A stretch of DNA of 64,000 nt from Epiperipatus broadwayi (Eukaryota > Onychophora > Udeonychophora > Euonychophora > Peripatidae): assembly GCA_028023455.1 (NCBI GenBank), contig JAQFVV010006827.1:243281-307280 (forward strand), in the 5' to 3' direction. The notes beneath the pieces were generated by a model. The model was not told where the DNA came from. It ran no database searches and saw only the letters and a list, made by a program, of their open reading frames with translations. Shown here piece by piece: positions 1 through 11,979 of the stretch (positions are counted from its first letter, which is position 1; the number at the start of each line of letters is the position of its first letter). A program made the position numbers and the translations under genes.

Positions 1-675
1 TTCTTTTTCTGCAAACTCCACAAGTCTATGTCCTCTCTCATTTCTATTACCATAACCAAAATTACCTACAGCAATTTCATCTTTCATTTGTCTACCAATT
101 CCAGCATTAAAGTCTCCCATAACAATTTTAAAATGTTGTTTACTCTGATCAAAAGCCTTTTGTACATCCATATAAAAATCTTCTACTACTTCATCACTAT
201 GAGAACTTGTTGGGGCATAAACCTGAATTATCTGCATTTGGTATCTGCTATTAAGTTGTATAACTAATCTTGCAACTCTGTCCGATACACCATCAATCTC
301 CACAATATTGTTCTTCCACTTTTTATTTATAATGAATCCTACTCCAATTGTATTTCCAATATGTGTGCCTTTATAATAGAGTATATGTCCACTTTTTAAA
401 TTACTTATTTCTTCACCTTTTCTTCTAACTTCACAAAGTCCAATAATGTCTCATTTAATATATAACAATTCTTCTTCTAATTCTTGCAATCTTCCTTCAC
501 TTGAAAGTGATCTGCAGTTGTAAGTACCTAAATAAAAAGTCATCATCAAATGGCAGCCTGGGTCCACAATCAGGGGATTCTTAGCACCCTCCACCTTCGG
601 CCACCAACCGCTGCCTTGGTTGGTGACTTTACAGCCTCCTGGAAATAAGGGCCATGCTTTATTTTTGTCTGTCAT
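1..675 (-). pseudogene. RTE-type non-LTR retrotransposon, AP-endonuclease domain (partial)
   Basis: Read on the minus strand, one frame runs from about 675 to the left edge with a single internal TGA at 451-453. It has the order of an APE-type endonuclease: YNCRSLSSEGR near the start, then GLCEVR (catalytic Glu), VYAPTS, and MGDFNAGIG (catalytic Asp/Asn), ending near GHRLVEFAEKE where the window cuts it. In RTE/CFDP2-like elements this domain nicks the target DNA before target-primed reverse transcription. The reverse transcriptase would lie left of the window. Apart from the stop codon the frame is intact, so this is a fairly young copy, or the stop is a recent mutation. Relics at 30640-31530 and 40147-40790 come from the same broad family. 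Confidence 0.85.
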
Positions 676-1005
676 AATTGTATATATGTATTGGAAAAAT
701 ATTTATCATTTACACAAACATTCATTCTGCCTTATCAGGCACTGAGAAGAAAGACCATGGTGTTTCTTGATTTTAAACTCAGAGGTAAAAAGCCAATAAA
801 CTCACCACACTGGCTAATGCGTGTTGGTGAGCAGCCCATCCATGTTCGTATACTATATGAATAATCACATAGTAATAACAGCTGCAATGACAAGAATGTA
901 TGGAGTGGACATTAGGAATTTGCCCTGCTCAGTTCCTTTAAGGCCTCCAGGAGGAATCAAAGGGTCTCCTTTCAGTTAATAGCAAACTCCTTTCTGCAGC
1001 CATAT
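676..1005 (-). other. 5' leader of the RTE-type element
   Basis: This stretch is less AT-rich than its surroundings and lies directly upstream of the endonuclease frame. It contains short palindromes around CCTCCTGGAGG and no ORF. It most likely holds the retrotransposon 5' UTR and internal promoter. The outer limit is set only by the (TA)n tract at 1001-1019, where an LTR element has inserted. Confidence 0.5.
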
Positions 1006-1019
1006 ATATATATATATAT

Positions 1020-2755
1020 AGTACCAATATTGAAATTGGCACATGATGATTTTGCCTAAAAAATTATTAAATAATAAATAAGTTATAAAAATCTAAAAAG
1101 TTTCTTTAAGTAAACAAAATCAGTTTGCTGTCAAAAGTAAAATTAAAAGTTTAAGAGTTTATTACAGTTTGTTTTCGAAAAAGGATATGAATCAAATAGT
1201 TTTCCATCGTTAGTTTTTGAAATAAAAAGCTACAATTAATTAATCAGAAGAGGAGAGGGGTGTTTCATTAGAAAAGTTAAACTAAAGGTTTTATAAAAAG
1301 GAAGTAAAGAGTTTTCTTATTAGTATTCGTAAATTATAAATAATTTAAAGTTTAAAAAATACAAATCTCTTTTCATTCGAATTAAAGAAAAAGTAATCTT
1401 AAAACTAGTAATATATGTGCGTATATATGTGCGATTGTCAATAATAGAATAAATGTATGCGTAACAAATGTTATTATAAATAAATGAAAGTTAAAGAAGA
1501 TTATCATTAAAAAACATGGCAATGGCTATTAATTAAAATATAAAACAACACTTCTGCATGGCTATTACTAATTACACAATCTTCCAAAACACATTGTCAA
1601 ATGATTATCAATGAAATTTTGACAACAGATATTGCCAGAGGATACCGAACAGAAAAACACTTCGCAGGTATAAATGGTAAAATATTATCGGATAATCAGT
1701 TGAGTTCAGAAATTAATTGAGTCAGTTAAGTCAAGAGAAGATCATCAGTTGAGTTAATTGTATCCAGACACAAAATGCAGTGCTGAGCAGGTTTGGGAAA
1801 TTCACGCCTCTCCACAGCCTAATGTCTGATAAAAACAGCAAGATCTGCCTGTGAAATAATGTCAGCATAACATCTTAGAAAATATCTGTCATTATCTAAT
1901 TGTCTCCAATAGTAATAATCATGAAAATAAGGAAACTCATCAAGGAAATGTCCCAGCCAGCTAGAAGTATGTGTAATGGAAGAAGAAAACAAAGTTCTAA
2001 ATCTTCATTCAAAATCCTAGGTAAAACATTTGCTTATTTTTGTTTATACTGTAATAGCCATTGCATTACATTAATTCATGCGAATTCTCCATGAGTCTAA
2101 TTATATGAACTCTATATCATACACAAAATGAACTATTGATATGTGTGTTTAAGTTTCAAATGCTATATAATACTTTATTATTATATATGTAAATGTATGA
2201 GTTAATATGTGCGTAAATTAAATAAATACCAGTGTTTTATTATTAAAATCTACAGGAATATTGAAACTAGTTTAGAAATGTTAATTTAAAATATGTGTGT
2301 GTTTTATTGGAATTATAAAATGTTTAAAATTAGTAAATGTTAGTTAATAAATTGTCTTTAAAATTAAACTTTATTTGTCGGTCAATTCTTTTTATAAATT
2401 CCTTTTACAATTCTTTTATCAATTCTTTTAACCACTAATTATGTATAATCTATTAGTGATTAGAAACATCTGAGCTAGTCATGGATATTTAGGCATTGAG
2501 TTAGTGGCCATTGCTCAAAGCACATTATTTATTTATTCTTGGATAATTAACTGGTGCCCATGTTTATACACAAACAAAAAAACTGCTTTGAACGTGGTGT
2601 TGAACTCAACAGTTGAGAAGAAGTTATGTCCTGGAAATGTAATGCTAGTTATATATATATTTTATAGCTATCGTTTGGACATACATACTCTCCGAGTATG
2701 TTCTTCTCTGCCTAAGAGCCCGGTGTTTCGAAGACACATATTCAAACCCGGTACA
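1020..2755 (+). repeat. 5' LTR of the 1020-6939 element
   Basis: It aligns along its whole length with 5191-6939. It starts at the junction with (TA)n and ends with GGTACA at 2750-2755. It carries, on the opposite strand, the reading frame discussed at 5897-6190, here interrupted by a stop. Confidence 0.85.
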
Positions 2756-2757
2756 AA

Positions 2758-2785
2758 TGGCTTAACCCAACTTGGGGCTGGACCT
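2758..2785 (+). promoter_or_regulatory. Primer binding site, tRNA-Lys-like
   Basis: Two bases after the 5' LTR the sequence reads TGGCTTAACCCAACTTGGGG, then CTGGACC. This closely follows the complement of a tRNA-Lys 3' end (TGGCGCCCAACGTGGGGC), with a small insertion after TGGC. In Ty3/Gypsy elements and retroviruses this site primes minus-strand DNA synthesis. Position and sequence together set the element's orientation. Confidence 0.75.
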
Positions 2786-3119
2786 AAGAAACAATAATAA
2801 TTAAATACTTTGTTTCTTGTTCGAAATTTTTTTAAAGAAAAGCTAAATTATGTGTGTGAAAGTGTTTTAATTTTTAAAAAAAAGAATTGACTGAAAACTT
2901 TTTTTTTTTAAATAAAAAGAGATTTTGACATTTATGCTATCAAATCAGAGACAGTTTGATGTTTGGGTGGAGTTAAATCATTAAGATCGGGTAGAAAAAT
3001 GGACAAAAAGGGGTGGTCAGCATGGGTTTCCATTTTAGCAAGAAAAATAAATAAACAATAATAATTTTTGATTTGTTAATGCAAAGGATAATTTAAAAAA
3101 AAAAAGTAATAGCGTAATT

Positions 3120-3980
3120 ATGAATAAAGAAATGGAGCCGGTAGAAAGCCCAATATATTTTAAAAATCTGCAGTTAGTGGAAAAAGAGAAAGAAGAAGTA
3201 TCTGAGATGCAAATGATGATGTAAATGATGATGAATATTATGCAGAAATTTGAACAAAGTCAGCAAGAATTCAAAGCAGAAATATGAGAAATCAAACAAA
3301 GCCAGTTAGAACTCAAAGCAGAATTGATGAAAGAAATTAATCAGGTCAAAATAGAAATGATTACAGAAATGCAAAAAAATAAGATGTGAAATTACAGGAA
3401 AGATAGACAAGAACCAAGAAAATATAAAGGTAGATTTAGTTAAAGAAAGTCAGGAAGATGAAAAGGAAGTTGAGGTGATCAAAGAGATAGAAATTGAATT
3501 AGAATCAGATAGCGTTGCGACTGATAAGGTAGAAACAAAAGTAGACCAAGAAATAGAAGAGAGACATAAGTTCAAGGTAAAAGATAGCGTTGAAAAGTTT
3601 TTACAAAAAGTTAAAAAGGTTAAAGTAAAAGTTCGTGTTTGTTTTAAATGTAGATTTAAAATAAAAAGAAAGTGAAAGAAAAAATATTCACGGTTAGAAA
3701 AAATACGGAGGTCTGTGAAGCTTAAAGGTTTTCTAATTACAAGGCAGAAAATAAAACAGAAAGGGAAAGAGATAAAGCAATAAATTTTAATCTAGGGCGA
3801 GACATGAAAATATGGAGTATAATCTATATTAGTGAATTAGTAGAAAGAAAAAAGGAACCGCCTGATATAGTTTAAAAGTTAGTAATTGGGCGGAATAGTA
3901 AAGTAAAAAAACAAAAAGGACTGGAAATGGACAATGAGCACAAATATGATTATTTTAATGTCAATAATCTGATAAATTAA
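3120..3980 (+). pseudogene. Gag-like coiled-coil ORF, broken
   Basis: A frame opening MNKEMEPVESPIYF at 3120 continues as repeated Glu/Lys/Gln-rich heptad-like sequence (for example KFEQSQQEFKAE and KQSQLELKAELMKEI) with stops at about 3222 and 3285 and a frameshift before 3475. A second frame at 3475-3675 is rich in K, E and V and ends CFKCRFKIKRK. A third at about 3800-3980 reads GRDMKIWSIIYISELVERKK and stays open but for one stop. The composition and position behind the primer site suggest a structural (Gag-like) protein, but no known Gag domain is recognised. It parallels the 371-codon ORF at 51896-53011. Confidence 0.5.
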
Positions 3981-4734
3981 ATCTGAAACTTCCATTTAAA
4001 ACTTAAGACAATAAATTAAAAAATAAATGAATAATAATAAATTAAATGTTTGAAAGTAATAATAATAATGGAGGCTTTGTAGAATAAAATGTTTTTCCCC
4101 TCTTCACGCACAGATTAATAAAGAAGAAATGCTCATAAATAAACAGTTCAAATAAATAAAAAAATCAATAAAATCAAGTTAAATAAATGGGTCAAATTAA
4201 GGATTTAAAAGTAAAGTTTGTAGATTTAAATAAATGAGTAAGATAACAGAAATAAGTGGAAAGAAATCAAGTTAAGCAAATAAGTGTAATATATCGGTAG
4301 TAAATAATAATAAACAATGAATCGTAATAAAGTAAAATAGTTTTTTTTTCTGAGTACACGCACATTAAAATAAAATAGTTTTGAATATACACAGGTTCAT
4401 AAAAGGAAATAAATAAATGGTTTAAAGTAATCAAGTCCAATAAAATCTTTGTATAATAATAAAGAGCAGTAAAATAAAATAGTTTTCTGAATATATGCAC
4501 ATTACTACATAAGTTAAAGTAATGGGTTATAAATAATAAGGTAATATAAATAAATATGTTAAAGTAATGTTCATGTGTATTTAAAAATAATATTGAAAGG
4601 TTAATATAAATATAAAGTCAATCTAAGTTGTATTAAGAGTGTATAAGGGTTGAAATTAAGGGATGAGGGTAGTATTGAAATAAGTTAGATAAGGATTAAG
4701 TTTAAAGCTGTTGACTGGATAAATTTTAGTACAC

Positions 4735-5172
4735 ATAACGGATTGGCAGTGATCATTCCTCTTTTAAAATGTGCACTGGAGACAACCAGAGTAAGCCACA
4801 AGTCACTTTTCAGGGGAGAATCCCCATATCTCATACCTCATTTTCCAAAGCGTAAGTCAAAAATGGACAGTTGAAATTCCTGCCATTCACAGTGACCTTT
4901 TCTTAGTCAAAGTCCGATCAGAGAATCGGCAGCCGAAGCTTTGTTTATAAAAGATCCCTGTACCATAAAATTAGTTTGTCCTCGTGGTCACTATCCAGGA
5001 CTCAGAACATTGTAAACAATGTTGCCAGCATAGAAAGAAGAAAAGTATTATTGGAGATTGCCCTTGGTATGTAAAGTAAAAGATATCAAAAAAGCTAACT
5101 TAGAAAAAATAATAAATTAAGATTTAATGTTGTCAGAGATAAAATGGTCAAAAATAGATGCATTTTACTCTC
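4735..5172 (+). other. Less AT-rich 3' part of the LTR-element interior
   Basis: This stretch has more G+C than its neighbours and short open runs, for example a frame reading VEIPAIHSDLFLVKVR and another LVCPRGHYPGLRTL. They look like decayed coding sequence at the 3' end of the interior, where the end of pol would lie in a complete element. No enzyme motif can be assigned. Confidence 0.35.
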
Positions 5173-5188
5173 AAAGGGAGGACGGTGT
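5172..5188 (+). promoter_or_regulatory. Polypurine tract
   Basis: AAAGGGAGGACGG lies directly before the 3' LTR (TGTACC at 5191). In LTR elements a purine tract here resists RNase H and primes plus-strand synthesis. It confirms plus orientation. Confidence 0.65.
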
Positions 5189-5190
5189 AA

Positions 5191-6939
5191 TGTACCAATA
5201 TTGAAATTGGCACATGATGATTTTGCCTAAAAAATTATTGAATAATAAATAAATTATAAAAATCTAAAACAGTTTCTTTATGTAAACAAAATCAGTTTGC
5301 TGTCAAAAGTAAAATTAAAAGATTAAGAGTTCATTACAGTTTGTTTTTGAAAAAGATATGAATCAAATAGTTTTCCATCATTAGTTTTTGAAATAAAAAG
5401 CTACAATTAATTAATCAGAAGGGGAGAGGGGAGTTTCATTAGAAAAGTTAAACTAAAGGTTTTATAAAAAGGAAGTAAAGAGTTTTCTTATTAGTATTTG
5501 TAAAATATAAATAATTTAAAGTTTAAAAAATACAAATCTCTTTTCATTCAAATTAAAGAAAAAGTAATCTTAAAACTAGTAATATATGTGTGTATATATG
5601 TGCAATTGTCAATAATAGAATAAATGTATGCATAACAAATGTTATTATAAATAAATGAAAGTTAAAGAAGATTATCATTAAAAAACACAGCAATGGCTAT
5701 TAATTAAAATATAAAACAACACTTCTGCATGGCTATTACTAATTAAACAATCTTCCAAAACACGTTGTCAAAGGATTATCAATGAAATTTCGACAACAGA
5801 TATTGCTGGAGGATATCGAAAAGAAAAACACTTCACAGGTATAAATGGTAAAATTTTATCAAATAATCAGTTGAGTTCAGAAATTAATTGAGTCAGTTAA
5901 GTCAAGAGAAGACCATCAGTTGAGTTAATTGTATCCAGAATCAAAATGCGATGCTGAGCAGTTTTGGGAAATTCACGCCTCTCCACAGCCTGATGTCCGA
6001 TAAAAACAGCAAGATCTGCTCGTGAAATAATGTCAGCATAACATCTTAGAAAATCTCTGTCAGTATTTAATTGTCTCCAATAGTAATAATCGTGAAAATA
6101 AGGACACTCATCAAGGAAACGTCCTGGCCGGTTGGAAGTATGCGTAATGGAAGAAGAAAACAAAGTTCTAAATCTACATTCAAAATCCTAGGTAAAACAT
6201 TTACTTATTTTCATTTATACTGTAATAGCCTTTGCATTGCATTAATTCATGCGAATACTCCAATAGTCTTATTATATAAACTCTATATCATACATAAAAT
6301 GAACTATTGATATGTGTGTTTAAGTTTCAAATGCTATGTAATACTTTATTATTATATATGTGAATGTATGAGTTAATATGTGCGTGACCATTATATCAGT
6401 GTTATTAGTTAAATTAGATAAATACCAGTGTTCTATTATTAAAATCTACAGGAATATTTAAACTAGTTTAGAAATGTTAATTTAAAATATGCGTGAATTA
6501 TAAAATGTTTAAAATTAGTAAATGTTAGTTAATAAATTCTCTTTAAAATTAAACTTTATTTGTCGGTCAATTCTTTTTATAAATTCCTTTTACAATTCTT
6601 TTATCAATTCTTTTAATCACTAATTATGTATAATCTATTAGTGATCACAAACATCTGAGCTAGTCGTGGATATTTAGGCGTTGAGTTAGTGGCCATTGCT
6701 CAAAGCGCGTTATTTATTCATTCTTGGATAATTAACTGGTGCCCGTGTTTATACACAAACAAAAAAAGTGCTTTGAACATGGTGTTGAACTCAACAGTCA
6801 AGAAGAAGTTATGTCCTGGAAATGTAACGCTAGTTATATATATATTATAGCTATCGTTTGGACATACATACTCTCCGAATATGTTCTTCTCTGCCTAAGA
6901 GCCCAATGTTTCGAAGCACACATATTCGAACCCAGTACA
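5191..6939 (+). repeat. 3' LTR of the 1020-6939 element
   Basis: It starts TGTACCAATATTG and ends with GTACA at 6935-6939, followed by (TA)n. It is the copy of 1020-2755, with small indels such as extra bases near 6385-6425. Confidence 0.85.
5897..6190 (-). other. Exon-like ORF antisense within the LTR
   Basis: On the minus strand about 98 codons are open from just after a stop at about 6190 to TAA at 5897. The protein has a balanced composition unlike the K/N/I-rich chance frames around it: FLDECPYFHDYYYWRQL, then DRDFLRCYADIISRADLAVF. In the other LTR (about 1730-1995) the same frame survives with one stop and conservative changes (DEFPYFHDYYYWRQL). The upstream end reads CCTAG|GATTTTGAATGT, which resembles a splice acceptor. 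It may be a captured host exon or part of an element gene read from the LTR. I do not recognise the family. It has no ATG near the start. Confidence 0.4.
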
Positions 6940-6959
6940 ATATATATATATATATATAG

Positions 6960-7557
6960 TATAATTATAATTATTAAATGACATTTTTATAGATATATAT
7001 GTAAATTAGATGGAACAAAACTACTCTTTCCACATCAATAAATATTTCAAAATAATGAAAGGTCATTCACTTTTAAATAAGTCAACATTCACTTGAAATG
7101 TTGAAATTGAAATGTGATCTTATTTAACAGCAGATTTTTAAATGAGCTTTTTAAGTAAGATTGTGCTCTATTTACATCACTGACAATGAATAGATTAATT
7201 TAATTGCAATCTTTATGAATGGGTGGACTGAGATTGCCGAGTGTTATTGATATTAGTAGTGTTTTAGCAGAATTGATTGCTTTTAATGAATATATATTTA
7301 TAAACATATCTAGCTTTGAGTATTATTAACTTCATTGTTGGAGTGCAGTTTAAAATTTATAATTGAAGTTTGAATATTACAATTGACTACTTGTTAGTCT
7401 GTATTCAGAACAGATTATATTTATCTGTTTAAACTTTTTTATATCAATAATTTCACTTTCTGTGGTCAAGATGCAATATGTAGTATCTGTATAAGCATAT
7501 AGATTGTGATTGAAGATTATTATTGACATTGTAATTGTCTAAGTGTTGATTAGTTTC
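6960..7557. other. AT-rich spacer, nothing recognised
   Basis: No ORF, repeat or RNA signal beyond AT-rich sequence was seen between the LTR element and the (GATA)n tract. Confidence 0.6.
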
Positions 7558-7581
7558 ATATATATATATATATAGAGAGAG

Positions 7582-7678
<97 letters not shown>
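7558..7678. repeat. (TA)n-(GA)n-(GATA)n microsatellite
   Basis: A short TA run, then GAGAGA, then about 25 tandem GATA units. The long minus-strand YLSIYLSI frame here is a by-product of the repeat. Confidence 0.98.
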
Positions 7679-7680
<2 letters not shown>

Positions 7681-8396
7681 TACTTTCATTTTTTTGTTTC
7701 TATAAATTAGTAAATACTTGTCTGTTTGCTGTGAGATATTTTAAAATATTAATTAATACTAGCGGATTGTTTGCCACACCCAAATTAATGTAATTTATTT
7801 AACGTTTATATTTAGTAATATATGTATAAATGGAAGCAAATATTTAGACCTGTATCATAAATTAATAAAGCTTTTCTCATTAATACATATTCATTTAGAA
7901 ATAGTTATTTTTTAAAATTACAATTTGTTGCTGGGAATCGTAAATATCTTGTATTTTTTTTTTTTTAGAAACTTGAAGATTTTTGAATTGTCATTAACAG
8001 CTTATAAACACTTGAAACTCATTTGTTTTTACTGAATATTTTTTATTAATATAACAATATTAATTAAAAAAACATTTTTAAGAAGATTATTTTGATGCAA
8101 TAGCTATTTTAATTACTAAGAGTGTTTCAGTCTTTAAAAAAGTAACTCAAACGTTTCAATAAATCTTTTGTTTTCGATGAATTTTGAATAAAATTTATTA
8201 ATATATAAAATTGTATTTTTGATTATTTATCTTGCTTTAAGGATTAATATAAATAAAGTAAAAATAAAGTTGCGATTAATATATGCAATTTTTCTTTGAA
8301 GTAATGGATTTAGTCATACAGGTTTATATATATTAAATTTGTATAATTTTTCATTATACTCATGAATTGTAATACTTCACCAGAATAGTAAATATG
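7679..8396. other. AT-rich spacer, nothing recognised
   Basis: Only homopolymer runs and AT-rich sequence are visible. Confidence 0.6.
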
Positions 8397-8890
8397 GTGG
8401 TGTATTTATAAACAAAAGAGGTGACATGTCTTATATACATTCACTTCAACCCACTAATGTCCAAATGATTGTAATCATGCTCATCTCATGCATGTTCATG
8501 CACTTTTAATATATTGTGCTTTATTTATATCAAATGGGGTGGTAACATGTTTTAAATGCCCTCATCCCAACCTACTGAATTTCAGGTGATTGTAATTATG
8601 GTAATCTAATGCATGTTCACACACTAGAATACCTTGTGAAATATTTATATCAAAAAAGGTGATGACATATCTTACATGCACTCATTCCAGTCCACTGAAG
8701 TCCAGTTGATTGTAAGTATGCTCATCCCATGCATGTTCATGCCATTTTCTATACCCTGTGGTGTATTTATATTAAAGGAGGTGATGACATGTCTTACATA
8801 CACACATCCTAATCCAATGAAGTCCAGTTTATTGCCAATTTGCCCATCTCTTCCATGTTCATACATATTTCAATACATTATTCGAAGATG
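8397..8890. repeat. Tandem repeat, four units of about 117-123 bp
   Basis: Four successive units share the landmarks GGTGTATTTATAT, GGTGATGACATGTCTTA, CCACTGAAGTCCAGTTGATT and CATGCATGTTCATG. The GACATGTCTTA landmark recurs at about 8422, 8539, 8660 and 8783. The units have drifted apart by substitutions and small indels. Opposed ORFs at 8672-8891 fall inside the array and are not genes. Confidence 0.9.
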
Positions 8891-9659
8891 ATCATGTGAT
8901 ATGGTAATATAACCAGGATGAGTAGTAATAAAGGTTTTCAAAAAATAATAGACTAAATATTTTTTTTAGCTGTGAATTTTCTAAGGTTTTAGATTATATT
9001 TCTTGGACTTGAATAGTAAATATCAACTTTAGTAAAAAAAACTAATCAAAAACAAAAGTTTTTTGATGTTAAACTTGTTAGCTATTGTGCTAATTGTTTA
9101 TTATCTAGATCAACAAGCCTATATTATATATAAATTATTCTCTTATACTTTTCATTAATTTAAACTAGTCATATCACGAATAATCTTAAAGTGTTAATAT
9201 TATTAAAACATTAGACATATATTACATATATAAATAAAATGTTTACTATTAAATAATTTTTGTAATAAATTTGTAAAAACACAGAAATATAATGGCAATA
9301 ATATATTTTATACATAACCTTAATAACCTACAGAAGTATTATCAGTTGATTTCTTAATTCTCTTCAACTGACAAGCATTTAAATCTAAATTTAGCAGAGG
9401 TAAATGTTAATATGATATATTCCAAGATTTAGAAAGTTTAACATTAGCACAGTGTTTATTAATTAAAAATTGCCTTTTTACATATGTCTTTTATTATGTA
9501 GTTTCTCTTCTCATGAAGAATTTCAGTATTTTCCTAAATCATTATTACTCTTATTTTTTTTTATATATCAATTGATTTTTTTAAAATCTTATGTCAATAC
9601 TATACCTCAATCCACCTACTCATAAATTCAGCTTTGCATTTATGCAAAATTTGATACAT
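8891..9659. other. AT-rich spacer, nothing recognised
   Basis: No coding, RNA or repeat signal was seen. Confidence 0.6.
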
Positions 9660-9774
9660 AATATTACATTTGGTCGAGAGGTCAGCGTGACTGCCTTGCT
9701 CTAGCAGGCAGTTGCCTGGGTTGTGGGTTCGTGTCCCGGCCGATGCCATAACACTTAAAAAAAATATTACATTT
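9660..9774 (+). mobile_element. tRNA-derived SINE, 5'-shortened, with TSD
   Basis: The body (9672-9762) starts GGTCGAGAGGTCAGCG (box A-like) and holds GGGTTCGTGTCCCGG (box B-like) about 55 bases on, followed by an A-rich tail. ACTGCC/GGCAGT can pair as an anticodon-arm-like stem. The 12-bp duplication AATATTACATTT (9660-9671 and 9763-9774) flanks it, showing retroposition. Other copies lie at 15267, 19709 and 27062. Confidence 0.88.
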
Positions 9775-11540
9775 TTGTTTAAAAGAGATAACATTTTTGT
9801 TTACCAATCTATTAACATTAGGTAGGAAAACAAATGCAAGTTTATATAAATCTCTACATATATTTTAAAAAGTTAGTTTGATTTGATATCAAACAGATAT
9901 CCATTTTTTTAGCATTAACAGTATGCTTCTTTAAAGCAATATGTTTTTTTTTAAGAAATTGAAATAAAATACAATAAATTTGTTTAATATTATAACAATC
10001 ATCAAACTAACTCTTTTGTAAGTGTTTCAATAGTTTGTGATTTGTCACTTTTATAATGACAATATTTCATTGCAAAATTTTAAAAAAATCTAAGAATTGC
10101 CAGCATATGCATAAATATTACTTTTAATTTACAATGCATATAAACTCTTTTGTGCAATTTTTTTTTTATCAATTTATAACTTAATAAATAATCATCCCTT
10201 GTAACATACAAATCAAAATAATTAAGTTTATTTTTACTTTTCAATAATTTACTTCAAACCATTTGACTCATGCTCTTGGGTTGATACAAGGCTTGTTGCA
10301 GATTATTTTAGACATATTCTTCTCTTTTATATTTCTTTCAATGAAGTAGGTTACTTAAAGGTGTATGATGGTTAGTTTTTAGCTAATTTTAGCACATATT
10401 TGCCTTCATTTGACAAGCCATTTTTAAACTGATAAAGTTTTGCATCTGTTTAATATTGCTCTCGTCAATAGCTAGACTAAGATAAACTTCTTTTTATAAA
10501 ATATTGAGGTCTACTGATTTATTCACGCCTCTATTTTTAAGAACAATCCTGCTTCAATCAATCACAATCCCATCTGCCACATGACCAAATTAAACACTGA
10601 CCAAATAGATCTATTTTTACAAAAAAAATTATTCAGTTATTTTCCTTTTTATTTTTCTCTTTTTATAATTAAAACCTTCCAATTGCAATTTATAAATTGC
10701 TTTTTAATTAGTTTTTCTTATACCAAAAATATGAAAGGGATGTGTGAATAACAACAATATGTGTGAATTTATTTTGTTTGTAAATAAGTTTATATACTCT
10801 AAGCATTAGATATTTAATAATAGATATAACAATTATTATAAATTTCATCTGCTTTGTTATTTGAAATTCTAATCTGATTTGGTTAATAATTACAAAATAA
10901 CTTCTAATATTAAAATAATTTTTCCATGAAATGATTTTATTAAAGACCCAAATAAATATTTTGCATTTGCTTTGATGTTTACTTAAATACAAACACAAAG
11001 AACGTCTAAAGTCATTATAAGATAATATAGAGATAAAAATGTTCCTCTCTACCACTGGCCTCTAGAGGCAATTATGTAAAAAGGTAAATCAACAGACCTC
11101 AGGTAAAACTGCAAGCAAATCATCAGACCAGTCTTTAGCTCTTTTGCTAATAAGAAGCATTTGATTGCTCATATCTTTACAGAAATATTTCTTTTTCTTA
11201 TACTATTTAAGATAATGAGTTGAATCTTCAGATGTTGTTCATGTCATTTGATTGTAAACATATATAGATCTTAGTAGCCTCAATTTATATTATTTAATTG
11301 GTGGCATTCCATGTACAGTTATTTAAACTCTATATCTGATATTCAGTAAGTTTGAGTAATCAATGACTCTAAACAATAATATTATTATCACCATCCTCCT
11401 AAACTATCATGAGATATTTTACTGGTATATTAATAATTTTCATTACTCATTCATTAAACTAGAGATTATCCTTTTAATAAATAATGTGTCTGTAGTATAT
11501 TTCACTACATCACCTTTACACAATAAAGACTGGTTCTCAT
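9775..11540. other. AT-rich spacer, nothing recognised
   Basis: The 115-codon minus frame at 10708-11055 is K/I/N/Y-rich, with no motif or conserved neighbour. I regard it as chance. Confidence 0.55.
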
Positions 11541-11815
11541 CCACTTTTAACACCATGTAGAAGGGGTGTGTGTAGTTGTAACCAAAGCCATGTAAGATGT
11601 ATGACCCCCAAGATAAATATTTGGTGCTGAATCAGCACTTCTTAACTATCTATATATACTGAACAATGATATAGATATGTGTAAGAGATTGTCTGGGATA
11701 ACTAATGAGTATAGATTCAGCATAAAATGTGAATCCTGTGAGATCATACATATTTTCATATGTCGTTGGTCTTATGTTTATGATTACATTTCTCCAGAAG
11801 GTGTTAAAAGTGGAT
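11541..11815. repeat. Inverted repeat carrying two decayed hammerhead ribozymes
   Basis: The left arm starts CCACTTTTAACACC (about 11540) and the right arm ends GGTGTTAAAAGTGG (about 11815). Each arm carries one HHR relic. The left one, on the minus strand at 11602-11650, keeps the stem II hairpin GTGCTGATTCAGCAC and the LTR-like tail CTTGGGGGTCAT, but the core is broken (CAAA for GAAA). The right one, on the plus strand at 11688-11745, reads CTAATGAGTATAGATTCAG with CAUAAAAU following. Neither should cleave. The layout is that of a small PLE or retrozyme remnant. Confidence 0.65.
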
Positions 11816-11979
11816 AGAAATCATTTTCTATCTTGCATAAGCATGATATAATGAAAATGACATACAAATATTATTCATTAAATATTTTATTGGTATTTCT
11901 CTAAAAGATCACAATACTTTGTTTTAGCTCCATATTGTATGTATAAAGCATCAACTGCATATTATTTGTATTCAGAATA

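Larger units (their letters stand above)
1020..6939 (+). mobile_element. Non-autonomous LTR retrotransposon, 1.74-kb LTRs
   Basis: Two long direct repeats (1020-2755 and 5191-6939) bracket a 2.4-kb interior. The repeat ends are TGTACC and GGTACA, an inverted terminal hexamer of LTR type; the first base of the left copy is A instead of T. A tRNA-Lys-like primer site follows the left LTR and a purine-rich tract precedes the right one, which fixes plus orientation. The interior encodes only a broken Lys/Glu-rich coiled-coil protein, and no protease, reverse transcriptase or integrase motif was seen. It would need enzymes from another element. Both flanks are (TA)n. The LTRs differ by scattered substitutions and small indels, so the insertion is not very recent. 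Confidence 0.85.

Noticed and set aside
7453-7689. YLSIYLSI-repeat protein frame
   Set aside because: It is the translation of the (GATA)n microsatellite.
8672-8891. Two opposed small frames
   Set aside because: They lie in the 120-bp tandem array and follow its repeat structure.
9672-9762. Functional tRNA gene
   Set aside because: Box A and B are present, but the acceptor stem does not close and TSDs plus an A-rich tail show a SINE.
10708-11055. 115-codon minus frame
   Set aside because: Low-complexity composition, no motif, no sign of splicing or conserved copies.
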